From positions 1 through 64,000 of the forward strand of contig UQDA01000010.1 of assembly GCA_900539715.1 (NCBI GenBank): a stretch of DNA of 64,000 nucleotides, in the 5' to 3' direction. The notes below the pieces were generated by a model. The model was given only the letters and a program-made list of their open reading frames with translations. It was not told the DNA's origin and did no database searches. The DNA is from an uncultured Lachnospiraceae bacterium (GTDB lineage: Bacteria; Bacillota; Clostridia; Lachnospirales; Lachnospiraceae). Below are positions 52,450-61,439 of this stretch, in pieces. The position numbers and the translations under genes are program-made. Positions within the stretch are counted from its first letter, which is position 1. Each line of letters opens with the position of its first letter.

Positions 52450-53649
52450 ATGAAACGGGCAGAAAGTTATAAAGTGCGTGCTTCTTTGACAAGTCGCACG
52501 GATAAAAAACAGGATACAGTATTTCTCGGTCTTCTCTACTACAATGACTGCAATGGGAAAAGAATCAGCAAAACAGTTACCTTAAAGTCAAAAACAGAAG
52601 ATTCAATCAAAAATGAACTGGAACAGCATCAGAATGCATTGCAGAATCGTTTAAACATTATACTTGCCGAAAAGGAAAAACATAGTATCTTGGAGGAATA
52701 TTCTGAATTTACGGAATGGACAAAAAACCGGGTAAAAATTACTACTTACGATGGATATGTAGCACGTAAAACTTATGTTGACCGTTATTTTTCCCGCCCG
52801 GATACGCCAAAATATATTGAAGACCTTACAAAGAAAGATATTGCAAACTATTATATCTGGCTGACATTCCATGGCAGAAAAAATGGAAAACCATTAAGCA
52901 CGCATACAGTAAATGATGCAAAGGCGCTGTTTAACTTCTTTATAGAATATGAAAATGAACTTAAAGATGCAAAATTAGTAGCTCCTCGGAAAGATAGTTC
53001 TGTTCTTAACACAAGACAACACGCCAAAAAAGAAGTCGCTTTCTTAACAAGTGAACAGTGCAGGGAATTTTTAAATTTTCTGAAATATGGGGAATACAGT
53101 GACTTATACAGTATCGTATTGGTTGGGCTCTATACAGGGATGCGGCGTTCAGAATTGATTGGCCTGCAATGGAAGAGTGTAAACCTGAAAAAGAATCTCC
53201 TGATTGTAGAAAGGACAGTCGTAAAGCGCAACAGCGGGAAACCTCATATCTCTAATCAGACGAAAACAGAAGCCGGACACCGGGTAGTTGCTATGTGCAT
53301 CGCTGTTTCAGAAGAACTTGCTAAGCTTCGGACCCAACGACCTGTATCCCATAAGCCGGAAGAAGTATTTCTTAATAAAAAAGGGAAAATGTGGAATCCT
53401 GACAATCTTTCAAAACGCTTCAAAAAAGCCTTGATTGCATGCTTTGGGGAATATGAAGCACTTCCGCTCCATTTCCATAGCATGAGGGCAACTACGGCTA
53501 CTCTATTAAGGGATTCTGGCATGTCACTTGAGGATATTCAAAAGTTTATCGGACATAAGCCCGGAAATAGGGTCACTATCGATCACTACTACGGAACAAG
53601 CCAACATCAGATTCAGAACTTGAAGGAACATCTCGACGCTATGATATAA
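52450..53649 (+). CDS. int: Tyrosine-family integrase
   Basis: The 399-residue phage/ICE-type integrase has an N-terminal arm-binding AP2-like part and a SAM-like core-binding domain (~80-170). The catalytic domain has Arg232 (YTGMRRSEL), the HxxR pair His343-Arg346 (FHSMRATTATLLRDSG), His369 (GHKPG) and nucleophile Tyr380/381 (DHYYGTS). It directs insertion into tRNA-Pro; its gene lies 181 bp from attR, pointing toward it. GGAGG site. Confidence 0.95.
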   Translation: MKRAESYKVRASLTSRTDKKQDTVFLGLLYYNDCNGKRISKTVTLKSKTEDSIKNELEQHQNALQNRLNIILAEKEKHSILEEYSEFTEWTKNRVKITTYDGYVARKTYVDRYFSRPDTPKYIEDLTKKDIANYYIWLTFHGRKNGKPLSTHTVNDAKALFNFFIEYENELKDAKLVAPRKDSSVLNTRQHAKKEVAFLTSEQCREFLNFLKYGEYSDLYSIVLVGLYTGMRRSELIGLQWKSVNLKKNLLIVERTVVKRNSGKPHISNQTKTEAGHRVVAMCIAVSEELAKLRTQRPVSHKPEEVFLNKKGKMWNPDNLSKRFKKALIACFGEYEALPLHFHSMRATTATLLRDSGMSLEDIQKFIGHKPGNRVTIDHYYGTSQHQIQNLKEHLDAMI

Positions 53650-53830
53650 TAATCTTCTTAATATTTGAGAAATATGAGAGGTCGGATTCTGATACAGTTT
53701 TAATACGATACGCTTCAAGTTTTAATACGATACGTTACTATTACCAGGATACGGCTTCTTTTTAAACGTCATGTTAAAAAAGTTAGACGCTCCTCGTTAT
53801 AAAACTGATAGGTAAAGGAATAGCACCATT

Positions 53831-53879
53831 TTCGGGACGCAGAGGTCGCGTGTTCGAATCACGTCGCTTCGACTAAAAG
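53831..53879 (+). repeat. attR: 49-bp direct repeat (tRNA-Pro 3' fragment)
   Basis: Exact copy of 39696-39744. It carries only the 3' part of the tRNA, from the anticodon loop on, so it is not a functional tRNA. It marks the right junction of the island. Confidence 0.95.
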
Positions 53880-53905
53880 CACCGTATTAACGGTGCTTTT
53901 TTTGT
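53875..53905 (+). terminator. Native tRNA-Pro terminator displaced by the island
   Basis: AAAAGCACCGT-ATTA-ACGGTGCTTTTTTT, perfect arms with T tract. It overlaps the end of attR, showing that the sequence right of attR originally followed the tRNA gene. Confidence 0.9.
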
Positions 53906-53941
53906 TTCGTAAAATAGTATCCTACGCCAGATGCTTCCCGC

Positions 53942-54754
53942 TTACACCCCCGGCATCTCCTCCAGCGCCTTAAACCGATACCCCATTTCCTCCCACCTCG
54001 TCAAAAGCTCATCCAGTATCTCCCCGTTTGTTCTGGAAGTGTTGTGGAGCAGCACGACCGCCCCCGGATGTACCCTTTTCAGTAGCTTGGAAAATGCTTC
54101 CTCATGCGTAGGCTGCGCGTCCTGATTCCAATCCACATAGGCAAGGCTCCAGAAAAAAGTCTTATACCCCAGCTCCTGCGCTATTTTCAGATTGTTTTCG
54201 CTGTATTTCCCCTGCGGCGGACGGTAGAATTTCACCATTTTTTGCCCGATTGTCCGCTCATAGAGCGTTTCCAGCTCCCCGAGCTCTTTTTGAAACTCTT
54301 CTTTTCCCATCGAGGACATATTCGGATGATGATAACTGTGATTTCCGACCGTATGTCCTTCCGCAACCATCCGTTTTACAAGCTCCGGACTCGTTTCCAC
54401 ATAATTTCCTACAACAAAAAAAGCCGCCGGTGCGCTGTGTTTTTTGAGAGCGTCCAGAATCGCGGGCGTATTGCCGTTTTCAAACCCGCAGTCGAACGTC
54501 AGATAAAGCACCTTTTCCTGCGTGTCCTCCGCATAAAAAGCGTCATATCTTCCCAATTCCTCAAAATCCGCATTCGCGACCGGTGGCTTCCCTTCCTCCT
54601 GAAAGCTCAACCCCCAGTTTTGCTCTGCCGGAAGTGCCGAAACCGCCATGTCACGCATGCTCACGATACGTCCCGCAAAGCTTCCAAAACAAAATGCCAG
54701 CGTAAAGATCAGGCACAATCCCACCAGCGCCCTGACTTTTTCCCGTCTGTCCAT
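53942..54754 (-). CDS. pdaA: Polysaccharide deacetylase, PdaA-like
   Basis: The 270-residue CE4-fold enzyme has an N-terminal membrane anchor/signal (LVGLCLIFTLAFCFGSFAG). The catalytic Asp is in LTFDCGFENG, the metal His pair in VGNHSYHHPNM, RPPQGKYSE forms the groove, and VVLLHNTS carries the catalytic His. In Bacillus PdaA makes muramic delta-lactam in spore cortex. The paralogue could act on vegetative wall. ATG at 54754 has a GGCGG site; an upstream in-frame GTG is less likely. Confidence 0.85.
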   Translation of the reverse strand: MDRREKVRALVGLCLIFTLAFCFGSFAGRIVSMRDMAVSALPAEQNWGLSFQEEGKPPVANADFEELGRYDAFYAEDTQEKVLYLTFDCGFENGNTPAILDALKKHSAPAAFFVVGNYVETSPELVKRMVAEGHTVGNHSYHHPNMSSMGKEEFQKELGELETLYERTIGQKMVKFYRPPQGKYSENNLKIAQELGYKTFFWSLAYVDWNQDAQPTHEEAFSKLLKRVHPGAVVLLHNTSRTNGEILDELLTRWEEMGYRFKALEEMPGV

Positions 54755-54920
54755 AGAAATCACCGCCTACCCGTTTTTACACTATATCCCCAAACGGCTT
54801 TTCCTATGTCTGAAAAATATAATCCAGACGCCTCTGCAGCGCCGTATACACGTCGACATCCAGATACTTCTTTTTCATTCGTTCCCTCTTTAAAACAGCC
54901 GGGCAGCCCTGCCGCCGACT

Positions 54921-55559
54921 TTATCTGCTGATGATATATTTGCAGATGGGATTTCCCTGCGATGAAAAACGCTCCTCATACTCTGTCATCACATTTCCGG
55001 CGCACAGCCTCTCGTCATGATGCAGGTCATATGTCATCTCGTCCAGCCGCCATCCGGCTTCCTTTACTTCTTCCAGCGCAAAATCGAACAGCGGGCGGTT
55101 ATCCGTCTTAAACTCAATGGTCCCGTCCTTTTTCAGTATCTTGTCATACCGCGCCAGAAACTGTCTGGATTCCAGACGTCTTTTTGCATGCCTGTCCTTC
55201 GGCCACGGGTCAGAAAAATTAAGATATATCCGGTCCAATTCCCCGTCTGCAAACACATTTTTCAAATCCTCCGCGTCCATGCGCAGCAGCCGCACGTTCG
55301 GCAGCTCCTCCTCTTCCAGCTTCTGAACCGCCCGCAAAAGGACCGTCGAATATTTCTCGATACCGATAAAATTTATCTCCGGATTCAGACGCGCCATATC
55401 CATCAGGAAACGTCCTTTTCCCATGCCTATCTCTACATATACCGGACGGTCGTTTCCAAACGCGCTGCGCCACATGCCCTTCTGCTGCTCCGGCTCATGA
55501 ACTACAAACCGGCTTTCCCCGATCATCTCCCGGGACCCTGTCACATTTCTCAGTCTCAT
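54921..55559 (-). CDS. trmB: tRNA (guanine-N7)-methyltransferase
   Basis: The 212-residue cytosolic SAM enzyme modifies G46 of tRNA. SAM motif YVEIGMGKGRFLMDMA and the family marker NFSDPWPKDRHAKRRL are clear, and EFKTDNRPLFDFAL follows. Single gene with AAGGAA site. Confidence 0.95.
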   Translation of the reverse strand: MRLRNVTGSREMIGESRFVVHEPEQQKGMWRSAFGNDRPVYVEIGMGKGRFLMDMARLNPEINFIGIEKYSTVLLRAVQKLEEEELPNVRLLRMDAEDLKNVFADGELDRIYLNFSDPWPKDRHAKRRLESRQFLARYDKILKKDGTIEFKTDNRPLFDFALEEVKEAGWRLDEMTYDLHHDERLCAGNVMTEYEERFSSQGNPICKYIISR

Positions 55560-55780
55560 ATAAATTTTCCTTTTTTTTCATATTTTACCAGTTATTTTAC
55601 TATAGTATCCCCTAAAAAGGAAGCGATTCCCGCAACTCTTTAAGAAATTGTAAATTTTTCTGCTGAACACTTAATTTTTATGCAATAATAGTGTATGATG
55701 GAAACGATATTTCAAAAAAAACGATATTGAGACAAAAAATAAGCCTGACGGCTCATTTTTCACACAGAATGGAGAACGAC

Positions 55781-57430
55781 ATGAGATCTATCTGGAAAAA
55801 ACGTATTTTTTCTTTTATCATAGCGGCCGGCTGCAGCGCTGCTCTTATGAACAGCGCTTTTTTGACGGCTCACGCAGAAGTCATCGATTATCGGGCACAG
55901 CTGGAAATCTACAAACAGCTTCCTGTCGACACCAACGGCGTTGATAACTGGCCTCAGGGTCCGGTCGTGTCGGCAAAATCCGCCATTTTGATGGATGCCG
56001 ATACGGGAGCCGTCCTGTATTCCAAAAACATCCACGAGAAGCTATATCCCGCCAGTACCACAAAGATACTGACCGCCTATATCGCCCGGCAGAAAAGCGG
56101 GCTTGACGATATGGTGGAATATTCCTCCGAAGCAGTCAACAGCATCGACTGGCGCAGCGATTCCAATATCGGTATCAAGGCCGGGGAAGCCATAACAATG
56201 GAACAGTCCCTTTACGGCCTTCTCGTCGGCTCTGCCAGCGAATGCGGCAACGCCATCGGCGAGCATATCAGCGGCAATGTGGATGACTTTATACAGCTGA
56301 TGAACGAAACAGCCAAAAACCTCGGCTGTACCGAAACCCACTTCGTGAATACAAACGGCAAACACGATGAAGAGCATTATACCTCAACCCATGACCTTGC
56401 ACTCATCGCACAGCAGTTTTTTGCAGACGAAGTGCTTTGCAAAATGTCCAGCACCCGCAGCTACACGATTCCTGCGTCACCCACGCTTTCGAAGGAGCTT
56501 ATCCCCAACAGTAAAAACAACCTCCTGCCGGGCAAAGCATACGCCTATGAATATCTGGTCGGCAGCAAGACCGGTTACACACCTCATGCGCGCTCCAACC
56601 TTGTTTCCTGCGCGGAAAAAGACGGATTAAAACTCATCTGCGTCGTGATGGCGGATGAATCCCCTGAACAGTTTAAGGATACCGTCAGCCTTTTTGATTA
56701 CGGCTTCAGCAATTTTTCATCCGTGCACGCAGTCCAGGAGGATACCACCTATAACGTGGGACGCGGCGGGCTTTTTTCTGCCGGAGGACAGCAGGCCGCC
56801 CAGATACTTTCCATTGACCCGGACGCGAAGGTGACTCTTCCTGCCACTGTTGAATTTGCAGACCTGACTTCCGAGCTCACCTATGACGGCAACGGTGCCG
56901 GACAGGCTGCTGTTATTCACTATTCCTACAACGGTCAGACGCTCGGGACTGCACCTATTCTGTTTCAGGATGTGGCTGCCTTCGATTTAACCACCCAGCC
57001 CCTGACGGAAGAGGAAGCTGCCGCTCTTGCCTCCCAAACGACTCAGGATACCGCTGGTGCAGCTGTATTCTCAGCTTTGGGGACAGACTCCGGCGAAAAC
57101 AGTACACAGGACGGCAGTGAAACCGTCGCCCCCGGCGAGACAGCCTCCGAAGAAGAGAGTGCTCTTCCTGAAAGCAGCGCTCCCGCCCCCTCCGAAGCGG
57201 TCCGTCCCTCCGTTGCAATACCCGGCGGAAATGTAATTTTTTTAAATATCAAAAATATCCTCATCGTTATAGGCGCAATTTCCGCCATTGCCATCGCTGC
57301 ACTCGTTATCCGCTCCGTCGTTGTCTCCCGCAGACGCAACCGCAGAAGACAGGCTATCATGAAACGGCGCAGGGAAAACCGCGGAAAGGAAATTATCAAT
57401 TTCGATAAATATATCGATCCGAATCTGTAA
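55781..57430 (+). CDS. D-alanyl-D-alanine carboxypeptidase (PBP5/DacF type)
   Basis: The 549-residue exported enzyme trims D-Ala from peptidoglycan stem peptides. Signal peptide to about AHA (residue 27). SxxK nucleophile in YPASTTKILTAY (Ser92, Lys95); second motif in VGSASECGNAIG; KTG in GSKTGYTPHA (Lys263). A PBP5 C-terminal beta domain follows, then an acidic Ser/Glu/Ala linker, a C-terminal membrane helix (ILIVIGAISAIAIAALVI) and an Arg-rich cytoplasmic tail. The single C-terminal helix differs from the amphipathic anchor of classic PBP5. Start at 55781 chosen for its GGAGA site. Confidence 0.92.
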   Translation: MRSIWKKRIFSFIIAAGCSAALMNSAFLTAHAEVIDYRAQLEIYKQLPVDTNGVDNWPQGPVVSAKSAILMDADTGAVLYSKNIHEKLYPASTTKILTAYIARQKSGLDDMVEYSSEAVNSIDWRSDSNIGIKAGEAITMEQSLYGLLVGSASECGNAIGEHISGNVDDFIQLMNETAKNLGCTETHFVNTNGKHDEEHYTSTHDLALIAQQFFADEVLCKMSSTRSYTIPASPTLSKELIPNSKNNLLPGKAYAYEYLVGSKTGYTPHARSNLVSCAEKDGLKLICVVMADESPEQFKDTVSLFDYGFSNFSSVHAVQEDTTYNVGRGGLFSAGGQQAAQILSIDPDAKVTLPATVEFADLTSELTYDGNGAGQAAVIHYSYNGQTLGTAPILFQDVAAFDLTTQPLTEEEAAALASQTTQDTAGAAVFSALGTDSGENSTQDGSETVAPGETASEEESALPESSAPAPSEAVRPSVAIPGGNVIFLNIKNILIVIGAISAIAIAALVIRSVVVSRRRNRRRQAIMKRRRENRGKEIINFDKYIDPNL

Positions 57431-57450
57431 ACTATCCAAAAAACTTCCAT

Positions 57451-57492
57451 AAAAAAGGGAGATGGCGTAAAAACTGCGCCTCTCCCTTTTTT
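57451..57492 (+). terminator. Terminator after the carboxypeptidase gene
   Basis: AAAAAAGGGAGA-T-GGCG / CGCC-TCTCCCTTTTTT: long stem with one bulged base and T tract. Confidence 0.88.
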
Positions 57493-57565
57493 AACAAATT
57501 CTTTTCTTTTTTTGCAACATATCTCTCCCGCCGTTCGTTATCTATGCAGAAAGGGGGCGAAACCT

Positions 57566-58039
57566 TTGTGGGAAGAGCTTTATGAAGACTATTTCAAAGA
57601 ACTGGTAAGTTACGGCACGCGTATGTGCGGCAGCAGGGAGCTGTCTGAAGACCTTGCCCAGGAAACCTTTATAAAGGCAATGATGCACGCTGCCGCCATA
57701 GAGGACCTGTCCCCCGCCAAGCGGAGGGCATGGTTGTACCGTACTTTCAAAAACCTCTTCTTCGACCGCTATCGGCGGACCATTCTGGAAAACAACTACA
57801 TAAACAATCTTTCGTCTGAATTTTCTGAAGACGAACGGATACAGGAGGTTGAAAATGCGATGCTCTTACAGACTGTCAGCCCTACGGACCGCGCGATGTT
57901 CCAGCTCCGCTATTTTGACGGCTATACCGCGGAGGAGATTGCCCGGATGATGAATCTTCCATCCGGAACGGTTCGCTCACGACTGTCCCGCTGCCGCAAA
58001 TTTTTAAAAGAACAGCTCAATTTTAAAGGAGGAAAATGA
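57566..58039 (+). CDS. ECF-type sigma-70 family factor
   Basis: The 157-residue protein has region 2 (YFKELVSYGTRMCGSRELSE, DLAQETFIKA, WLYRTFKNLFFDRYRR) and region 4 (RAMFQLRYFDGYTAEEIARM, then LPSGTVRSRLSRCRKFLKE). The start is TTG at 57566 with AAAGGGGG site; the frame extends left to a TTG directly after a terminator, without a site. The partner gene begins 1 bp after the stop, so the two are coupled. An anti-sigma factor of recognisable type is not present; the partner could play that role. Confidence 0.85.
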   Translation: MWEELYEDYFKELVSYGTRMCGSRELSEDLAQETFIKAMMHAAAIEDLSPAKRRAWLYRTFKNLFFDRYRRTILENNYINNLSSEFSEDERIQEVENAMLLQTVSPTDRAMFQLRYFDGYTAEEIARMMNLPSGTVRSRLSRCRKFLKEQLNFKGGK

Positions 58040-58040
58040 T

Positions 58041-59270
58041 ATGGCTAAAAAATTGACCATCAACTGTGCAAACTGCGACGCCAGAAAAGTACAGGAGGAA
58101 AACTATTCTCACTACGAACAGATAACTATCAACTGCGCCACCATCCTGACCAGCCCTGCCGGAAAGGCAGTGCTGAGCAGACTTCCCTTTACCCTCAACT
58201 GCGCCAATGTAATGGAGCTTGAAGATGATGTGGATTTCCGCACGGTCAACGGCAGCAGCGAGATCAAAAGCGGAGATGCCGTCCCTCAGCAAAAATTCTA
58301 TCTGGCTGTCAACGGCCAGCTCACGCTCGGTCCCGATACTCAAAAACAGCTTGAAAAATGCGTTGGCATGACGATAAACGGATCGCTGGTCTGCCCCGAA
58401 AGCGTCTACACCGCTCTCCCTGCGGTAAAAGTCAACGGTTCAACTACCTGCTATCCTGATAACGCCATTGTACTCAAGCGCAGCGCAGTCATCGACAGAT
58501 TGTTTACACTTCGCGCCAAAAACAGCCTGTACTGGTCCGGCAGGCGCATGATCATGGTAGATCCGGAATTAAATGCGGAAGCTCTGAGAAATAAAGGCGC
58601 CTCCTTCAGCGCCGGAGAAATCATCATTGCCCGGTCCAAAGTTGAATCCCTTATCGACCTCATCGACGAAAAGGCTGAAATCATCATCGTTCCCGATGAT
58701 ACCGCCGTCATAATGGATGATATCACGCTGGACGATACAGCCCTTCGGCGCTTCGGCAGCAGCCTGTATGTCATCGGAGACGTGACCGTTCCCGAAAATG
58801 CAGACATGCTGGACCGGCTGACCTATCTGAACATCCGCGGAGACGCACTGGTCGCACCGGAGCACAAAGAAAAATTCCTTGAAACAGTAACTGAAATCTC
58901 CGGCGAAGTAAAATCCATAAGGCCCAGAGGCGCTGTACTGGAGGACAAACCTTTTGTCAAAATCACCCGCTGGATACTGGAGCAGCAGCCTCTGGGCATC
59001 GACGTCAGGGACTGCGGCATCGTAAAAATCTCCGATGATATTCCCAGAGAGCTCATCGTGGAACGGCTCCATCTGGAAGACTGCGGCATCATTAAATGCA
59101 GCAAAGAACTGGAGGACGCCGTCAGTATGGTCTGTGAAGATACCGCGCATATATGCACAACAGACGGCGATGACGACATGGGAATCGGTAATATGATAAA
59201 AAATGCCCTGGGTGGTATCAATAATGCTCTGGACACAAAAATCATCAACGCCGCCGATTATATCCTGTAA
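58041..59270 (+). CDS. Repeat-rich protein coupled to the ECF sigma gene
   Basis: The 409-residue protein is of unknown family. The N-terminal ~140 residues hold repeats of a short beta turn word (LTINCANCDA, ITINCATIL, FTLNCANVM, RTVNGSSEI, MTINGSLVC, VKVNGSTTC) spaced about 20-30 residues apart, like a beta-solenoid. Further repeat-like strands follow (SLYVIGDVTV, TYLNIRGDAL, IDVRDCGIVKI, LHLEDCGIIKC). No signal peptide or membrane helix. Bactofilin-like polymerisation or sigma control are both conceivable. GGAGG site, 1 bp after the sigma stop. Confidence 0.7.
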   Translation: MAKKLTINCANCDARKVQEENYSHYEQITINCATILTSPAGKAVLSRLPFTLNCANVMELEDDVDFRTVNGSSEIKSGDAVPQQKFYLAVNGQLTLGPDTQKQLEKCVGMTINGSLVCPESVYTALPAVKVNGSTTCYPDNAIVLKRSAVIDRLFTLRAKNSLYWSGRRMIMVDPELNAEALRNKGASFSAGEIIIARSKVESLIDLIDEKAEIIIVPDDTAVIMDDITLDDTALRRFGSSLYVIGDVTVPENADMLDRLTYLNIRGDALVAPEHKEKFLETVTEISGEVKSIRPRGAVLEDKPFVKITRWILEQQPLGIDVRDCGIVKISDDIPRELIVERLHLEDCGIIKCSKELEDAVSMVCEDTAHICTTDGDDDMGIGNMIKNALGGINNALDTKIINAADYIL

Positions 59271-59310
59271 TATCATCAAATCTATCCTTATCTGACAACG
59301 CTATAAGCTG

Positions 59311-59351
59311 CAGGAGCCGCAGACTTCTCTTTTTTAAGTCTGCGGCTCCTG
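59311..59351. terminator. Bidirectional terminator
   Basis: CAGGAGCCGCAGACTT / AAGTCTGCGGCTCCTG, perfect 16-base arms around a T-rich 9-base loop, between convergent genes. Confidence 0.88.
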
Positions 59352-59365
59352 TATCATTTTTTATC

Positions 59366-60316
59366 CTATCCCCTGTGCCGGTGCTCTCTCCGGAGCTCCC
59401 GGACATGCTCTTTTCTCCCCAGTATCTGTTCCCGTTCCTCTTCGCTGATGAACTTTGTTGTCTTGACAGCGTAGACCATATCGTTCTCCGCCTTTTTGAT
59501 GCGTATTTTCCCTTTCATCCATCCATGCTTGTCACAATAGGAAAGACTGTAATAGTGCCTGCCGTTCGGCGTAAACCAGCGCACCTTCCGGCGCAGGTTT
59601 TTGTGGCACAGATAGCAGCGGGTCGAAATAACCTCCCTGTCCGCCATCAGCTCTTCCTTATCCGCAAACGGTCGGGAAATATATTTTGCATAATCATCAA
59701 ATACGACATGCACCTCATCGCGGTGGCTTTTCGGGAGCACGAACGTGTCATATGAAAATCTCTGCAGGGCGACCGGATCTTTTATCATCTGGAGCACCCT
59801 CGCCGTATACCATGCGTCGCTGAGCGCCCGATGGAACGCCCCGTCCTTTTCGATATTTAAAAAATCCACCGCATATTCCAGACTGCGCCTGCTCTTCTGG
59901 TCCTCATACGCTATCGAAAAAAGCTTCTGGATATCATAAAAACGCACTGGTCCGGTTCCCAGCGGCTCCATACCAAAGAAACGCATATTGCGCTGCAGCT
60001 CCGTTAAATCCTGCGGTCCCCATGTGCCAAACATAAAATCCGTCCCGCACCATTTCAAAAAGTCGCCCGCGACCTCCGTAAATTTTCTTTTTCCCTGCAG
60101 CTCCTCCATATGTATCCCTATCAGCCGCTCCGTCACAGAATGCATTTCCTCATATACCTGCGGACAGATCAGTTCCTGAAACGTATCTATGATCTCCATG
60201 CGGCTGTTCAGTTTTACTGCCCCTATCTCGATGATTTCAAAGGTCAGCAGCCTGCTGCGGGCGTCCCGGTTATCAGACGCCTGATTCCATTCCAGATCCA
60301 GAACTACATAATCCAT
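59366..60316 (-). CDS. DEDD-family 3'-5' exonuclease
   Basis: The 316-residue protein has the DEDDh exonuclease core in ~1-180 (YVVLDLEWNQ with DxE, FEIIEIGAV, HRALSDAWYTARV with the last His/Asp). An additional C-terminal domain holds a zinc-like cysteine set (TRCYLCHKNL, LSYCDKHGW). It resembles exonucleases of the DNA polymerase III epsilon/KapD type. Its start overlaps the mnmA 3' end by 44 bp in another frame, so both are in one transcript. GGAGG site. Confidence 0.85.
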   Translation of the reverse strand: MDYVVLDLEWNQASDNRDARSRLLTFEIIEIGAVKLNSRMEIIDTFQELICPQVYEEMHSVTERLIGIHMEELQGKRKFTEVAGDFLKWCGTDFMFGTWGPQDLTELQRNMRFFGMEPLGTGPVRFYDIQKLFSIAYEDQKSRRSLEYAVDFLNIEKDGAFHRALSDAWYTARVLQMIKDPVALQRFSYDTFVLPKSHRDEVHVVFDDYAKYISRPFADKEELMADREVISTRCYLCHKNLRRKVRWFTPNGRHYYSLSYCDKHGWMKGKIRIKKAENDMVYAVKTTKFISEEEREQILGRKEHVRELRREHRHRG

Positions 60317-61376
60317 TGATAGTACCTCCGCCTACAACGATATCTCCATCATACAGAACGACCGACTGTCCCTTTGTGATAGCCCGCTGAGGTTCGTCAA
60401 ATACCAGATGTATCCCATCCTTTCCAACCGGCTCTGCATTCGCCCACTGTTCCTTATGACGATAGCGCACCTTCGCCTTTACCCTGAGCGTCCCTGCCGG
60501 AACATCGCCGCCTATCCAGCAGAAATCGTTTGCCGTCAGCTCCTTTGACCAAAGCTCTGCATCCCTGCCGAGTATGACTCTGTTATTTGCCACATCTATG
60601 CGCTGCACATACATCGGCTCTTTTAATGCCAGTCCGAGGCCTTTGCGCTGCCCTACCGTATAATGGATGATTCCCTTATGCTGGCCGAGCACATGTCCCT
60701 CCCGGTCCACGAAATCGCCCGGCAAAAAGGTCTTGCCCGTATAACGCTGTATGAATCCGGCATAATCCCCGTCCGGAACAAAACAGATATCCTGACTGTC
60801 ATGCTTGCGGGCATTCACAAACCCTTCCGCCTCCGCGATTTCCCGTATCTCAGGCTTTCTCATGCCGCCCAGCGGAAACTTCAGATGTGCCAGCTGCTCC
60901 TGACTCAGATTGTAGAGAACATAGCTCTGGTCCTTATTTTCGTCAATCCCTTTTTTCAGGAAAAAACGTCCGTCACACTCCTCTATCCGCGCATAATGTC
61001 CCGTCACGACATAGTCGCATTCCAGCTCCCTTGCCCGACGCAACAGCTTGTCAAATTTCATATAACGATTACAGTCGATACACGGGTTCGGCGTGCAGCC
61101 GTTTTCGTAGGCGCATACGAACCGGTCCATGACCTGTGTTCCGAAATCCTCCGTAAAATTGAATACAAAATAAGGCATCCCGAGTGCTCTCGCCACACTG
61201 CGCGCATCTTCCACATCTTCCAGGGAACAGCATGTTCCGCCCTTTCGTTCGCAGGTATCCTCTCCCGCAAAAAGGCGCATCGTCACGCCCATACAATCAT
61301 ATCCGTCACGCTTCATCAGCCATGCCGCAACGCTGGAATCCACGCCGCCGCTCATGGCTATCATCGCTTTTTTCAT
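60273..61376 (-). CDS. mnmA: tRNA-specific 2-thiouridylase MnmA
   Basis: The 367-residue ATP pyrophosphatase thiolates U34 of tRNA Lys/Glu/Gln. PP-loop SGGVDSSVAAWL, catalytic Cys in PNPCIDCNRY, second Cys in HDSQDICFVPDG, and the C-terminal QRAITKGQSVVLYDG domain. Sulfur probably comes from a cysteine desulfurase elsewhere. Overlaps the following exonuclease gene by 44 bp. GGAGG site. Confidence 0.96.
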   Translation of the reverse strand: MKKAMIAMSGGVDSSVAAWLMKRDGYDCMGVTMRLFAGEDTCERKGGTCCSLEDVEDARSVARALGMPYFVFNFTEDFGTQVMDRFVCAYENGCTPNPCIDCNRYMKFDKLLRRARELECDYVVTGHYARIEECDGRFFLKKGIDENKDQSYVLYNLSQEQLAHLKFPLGGMRKPEIREIAEAEGFVNARKHDSQDICFVPDGDYAGFIQRYTGKTFLPGDFVDREGHVLGQHKGIIHYTVGQRKGLGLALKEPMYVQRIDVANNRVILGRDAELWSKELTANDFCWIGGDVPAGTLRVKAKVRYRHKEQWANAEPVGKDGIHLVFDEPQRAITKGQSVVLYDGDIVVGGGTINGLCSSGSGMESGV

Positions 61377-61439
61377 GTAAGCTATCCTCCGTTTTTCCGC
61401 CCTGTCTGTTTTACATTATGAGCGATTGCCGCCGCCCTG

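Larger units (their letters stand above)
39745..53879 (+). mobile_element. Integrative element (~14.1 kb) in tRNA-Pro(CGG)
   Basis: Bounded by a 49-bp perfect repeat of the tRNA 3' part, with a tyrosine integrase beside the right repeat and visibly AT-richer sequence than both flanks. Cargo: small serine recombinase, SH3b protein, three-gene ATPase unit, secreted protein, methyltransferase pair and several unknown proteins. No relaxase, coupling ATPase, VirB4, replication initiator of known type, or phage structural/terminase gene can be recognised. It therefore looks like a non-conjugative island, possibly mobilised in trans or a decayed larger element. Confidence 0.92.

Noticed and set aside
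53831..53879. Second tRNA-Pro gene
   Set aside because: Only the 3' part from the anticodon loop is present; it is the attR repeat, not a gene.
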